Below, piece after piece: positions 40,555-41,275 of a stretch of DNA of 41,275 nucleotides (the stretch's first letter is position 1; each line of letters begins with the position of its first letter). The DNA comes from a virus, in the IMG/VR virus record IMGVR_UViG_3300047557_000848, positions 1 to 41,275 of that record; one strand, written 5' to 3'. The notes beneath the pieces are model-generated. The model searched no databases and was not told where the DNA came from. It saw nothing but the letters and a program-made list of their open reading frames with translations. Both the position numbers and the translations under genes were made by a program.

Positions 40555-40882
40555 TGAAACCCTACGGACGGGTGTATGTTCAATCTGCGGACCTACAAAA
40601 GTCAAGATACGCGACGGCAGACTTCAATCCGTTACCAGTAAATATAGATGCTACGCAGTTTACAAGCGCACCATCATCAAGAATAGATACCCATACGCAG
40701 TCCACAAGAAGGACTACTGCGAACACTGCAACTTCAAGCCAGTCCATATCAGTCAGCTCGACGTGGACCACATTGACGGCAACAGGCACAACAACGACCC
40801 GTCTAACCTACAGACGCTCTGTGCTAACTGCCACCGCCTCAAGACTCACTTGAATGGTGATAGCAACTCTGGTATCTTTTAG
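40529..40882 (+). CDS. HNH endonuclease
   Basis: From the ATG at 40529 this gives 117 residues with the HNH signature LDVDHIDGNRHNND, then LQTLCANCHRLKTHLNGD, and two zinc pairs (CSIC near 17 and CEHC near 67). Small HNH enzymes in phages act in packaging or as homing endonucleases. Its place by the end of the genome, next to the lysis end, is compatible with either. Confidence 0.8.
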   Translation: MKHRLSEVNETLRTGVCSICGPTKVKIRDGRLQSVTSKYRCYAVYKRTIIKNRYPYAVHKKDYCEHCNFKPVHISQLDVDHIDGNRHNNDPSNLQTLCANCHRLKTHLNGDSNSGIF

Positions 40883-40883
40883 T

Positions 40884-40959
40884 TGCGGTTGGTAGATGAG
40901 CACGACTCAATCTCACCAAGTGTTGCAAGCCGTCGTGGGCTGAGCAACCACCAACCGCA
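40884..40959. ncRNA. Candidate structured RNA element
   Basis: TGCGGTTGGT (40884-40893) pairs with ACCAACCGCA (40950-40959) and inside it CACGAC (40901-40906) pairs with GTCGTG (40932-40937), giving a two-stem fold of 76 bases. It begins just after the HNH stop. It lacks a T-loop motif, so it is not a tRNA. It may end the rightward message or be an RNA in its own right. Confidence 0.4.
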
Positions 40960-40973
40960 CCTAATTTTAGGCA

Positions 40974-41010
40974 TAAAAAAAGAAGCCCGGTCCCCGAAGG
41001 GACCGAGCCT
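40974..41010 (-). terminator. Rho-independent terminator of the late operon
   Basis: On the minus strand CGGTCCC-TTCG-GGGACCG forms a stable stem with a UUCG loop, extended by GC pairs, and is followed by seven T (40975-40981 on the plus strand as A). It lies 20 bases past the holin stop, the end of the late transcript across the closure point. Confidence 0.9.
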
Positions 41011-41032
41011 CTTGTTGCCTCGCGCTTATGGG

Positions 41033-41221
41033 TTACTTAGACCCACGACCAAACTCTGTAGCCTTTGGATCTAGCCACTTAAGGACTGGACCTGCGATAG
41101 CAGCAACTGCTGCAGCGCCTAGCTTCTTTGGATCAGTCTCACCTGCAAGATAGAGAGCAAGTACTGCTGCCACTCCTGCACGTAGATATGTTGCGAGTAC
41201 TGCTTTTGTCTTTGCGTTCAT
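41033..41221 (-). CDS. Holin-like membrane protein (complete)
   Basis: This 62-aa protein has two hydrophobic stretches, about 11-26 (ATYLRAGVAAVLALYLAG) and 33-49 (LGAAAVAAIAGPVLKWL), and ends FGRGSK. Small two-span proteins after the endolysin are usually holins, which open the membrane at lysis. In the closed genome its ATG overlaps the endolysin TGA. Relatives with the same DPKxxEFGRGS-type end occur in environmental phages. Confidence 0.7.
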   Translation of the reverse strand: MNAKTKAVLATYLRAGVAAVLALYLAGETDPKKLGAAAVAAIAGPVLKWLDPKATEFGRGSK

Positions 41222-41275
41222 TTGGTTTCCTTTTTCTTAGGTAAAGGTTTAGGTAAGTTAGCCTTTACTTTATTG
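41128..41275. repeat. Terminal direct repeat, right copy
   Basis: This copy matches 1-148 except at 41254 (T here, G at 127). It covers the start of the holin gene and the last codons of the endolysin gene. It marks the closure of the genome; bases from 41128 on should be counted once. Confidence 0.9.

Noticed and set aside
40554-40853. Thr/Ser-rich plus-strand frame overlapping the HNH gene
   Set aside because: The HNH frame has the full catalytic signature; this frame is low in complexity and has no motif.
40884-40959. tRNA gene
   Set aside because: The acceptor-like stem is too long, there is no T-loop GTTC motif and no anticodon arm.

Overview
The window looks like an essentially complete genome of a lytic, tailed double-stranded DNA phage, about 41.1 kb as a closed unit. 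The last 148 bases repeat the first 148 with a single mismatch, so the contig probably closes on itself. A WhiB-family protein (36648-36914), an actinobacterial-type cell-wall transglycosylase and several small actinophage-type proteins point to an actinobacterial host. AT/GC usage is moderate, which would fit a freshwater actinobacterium; that is inference. No integrase, repressor, tRNA or CRISPR array was recognised. I see no clear tail tube, sheath or tape-measure gene, while three large proteins lie between portal and scaffold, so a short-tailed (podovirus-like) virion is the most likely reading.

Late block, minus strand, about 25.3 kb down to 0.1 kb and across the closure to 41.03 kb: large terminase, portal, three internal (ejection-type) proteins including one of 1555 aa, scaffold, major capsid protein, a run of small basic or Cys-rich proteins, a collagen-like fibre followed by two glycosyltransferases, an adaptor, an inserted endonuclease VII gene, a set of related fibre or receptor-binding proteins, a 735-aa tail protein, a membrane protein, an M15 endolysin and a holin, closed by a strong terminator at about 40.99 kb. 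Two copies of the octamer TATAAATA, the classical T4 late promoter word, stand upstream of terminase and of scaffold/capsid.

Control region 25.27-26.02 kb: about 750 bases without a convincing gene, filled with tandem hairpins, two operator-like palindromes around a candidate promoter, and short GC-rich repeats.

Early block, plus strand, 26.0-31.6 kb: a tightly overlapped train of about 25 small genes with a short DnaN-like sliding clamp, many Cys-rich or acidic micro-proteins, a membrane-anchored transglycosylase read in an alternative frame across two other genes, and a cytosine-C5-type DNA methyltransferase. The longer gaps in this block each hold two or three strong hairpins.

Replication and regulation block, minus strand, 40.2 kb down to 31.65 kb: endonuclease VII, a proteasome/HslV-like Ntn hydrolase whose catalytic threonine is only reachable through a non-canonical ATC start, a PP-loop (PAPS-reductase-like) protein, a RecB/Cas4-like Fe-S nuclease, WhiB, a DnaB-type ATPase, a Holliday-junction-resolvase-like nuclease, a primase split into zinc-finger and TOPRIM genes, a sigma-like factor, a second nuclease, a zinc ribbon and a methyltransferase. 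No DNA polymerase was found, so the phage probably borrows the host replicase, with its own clamp, primase and helicase steering it.
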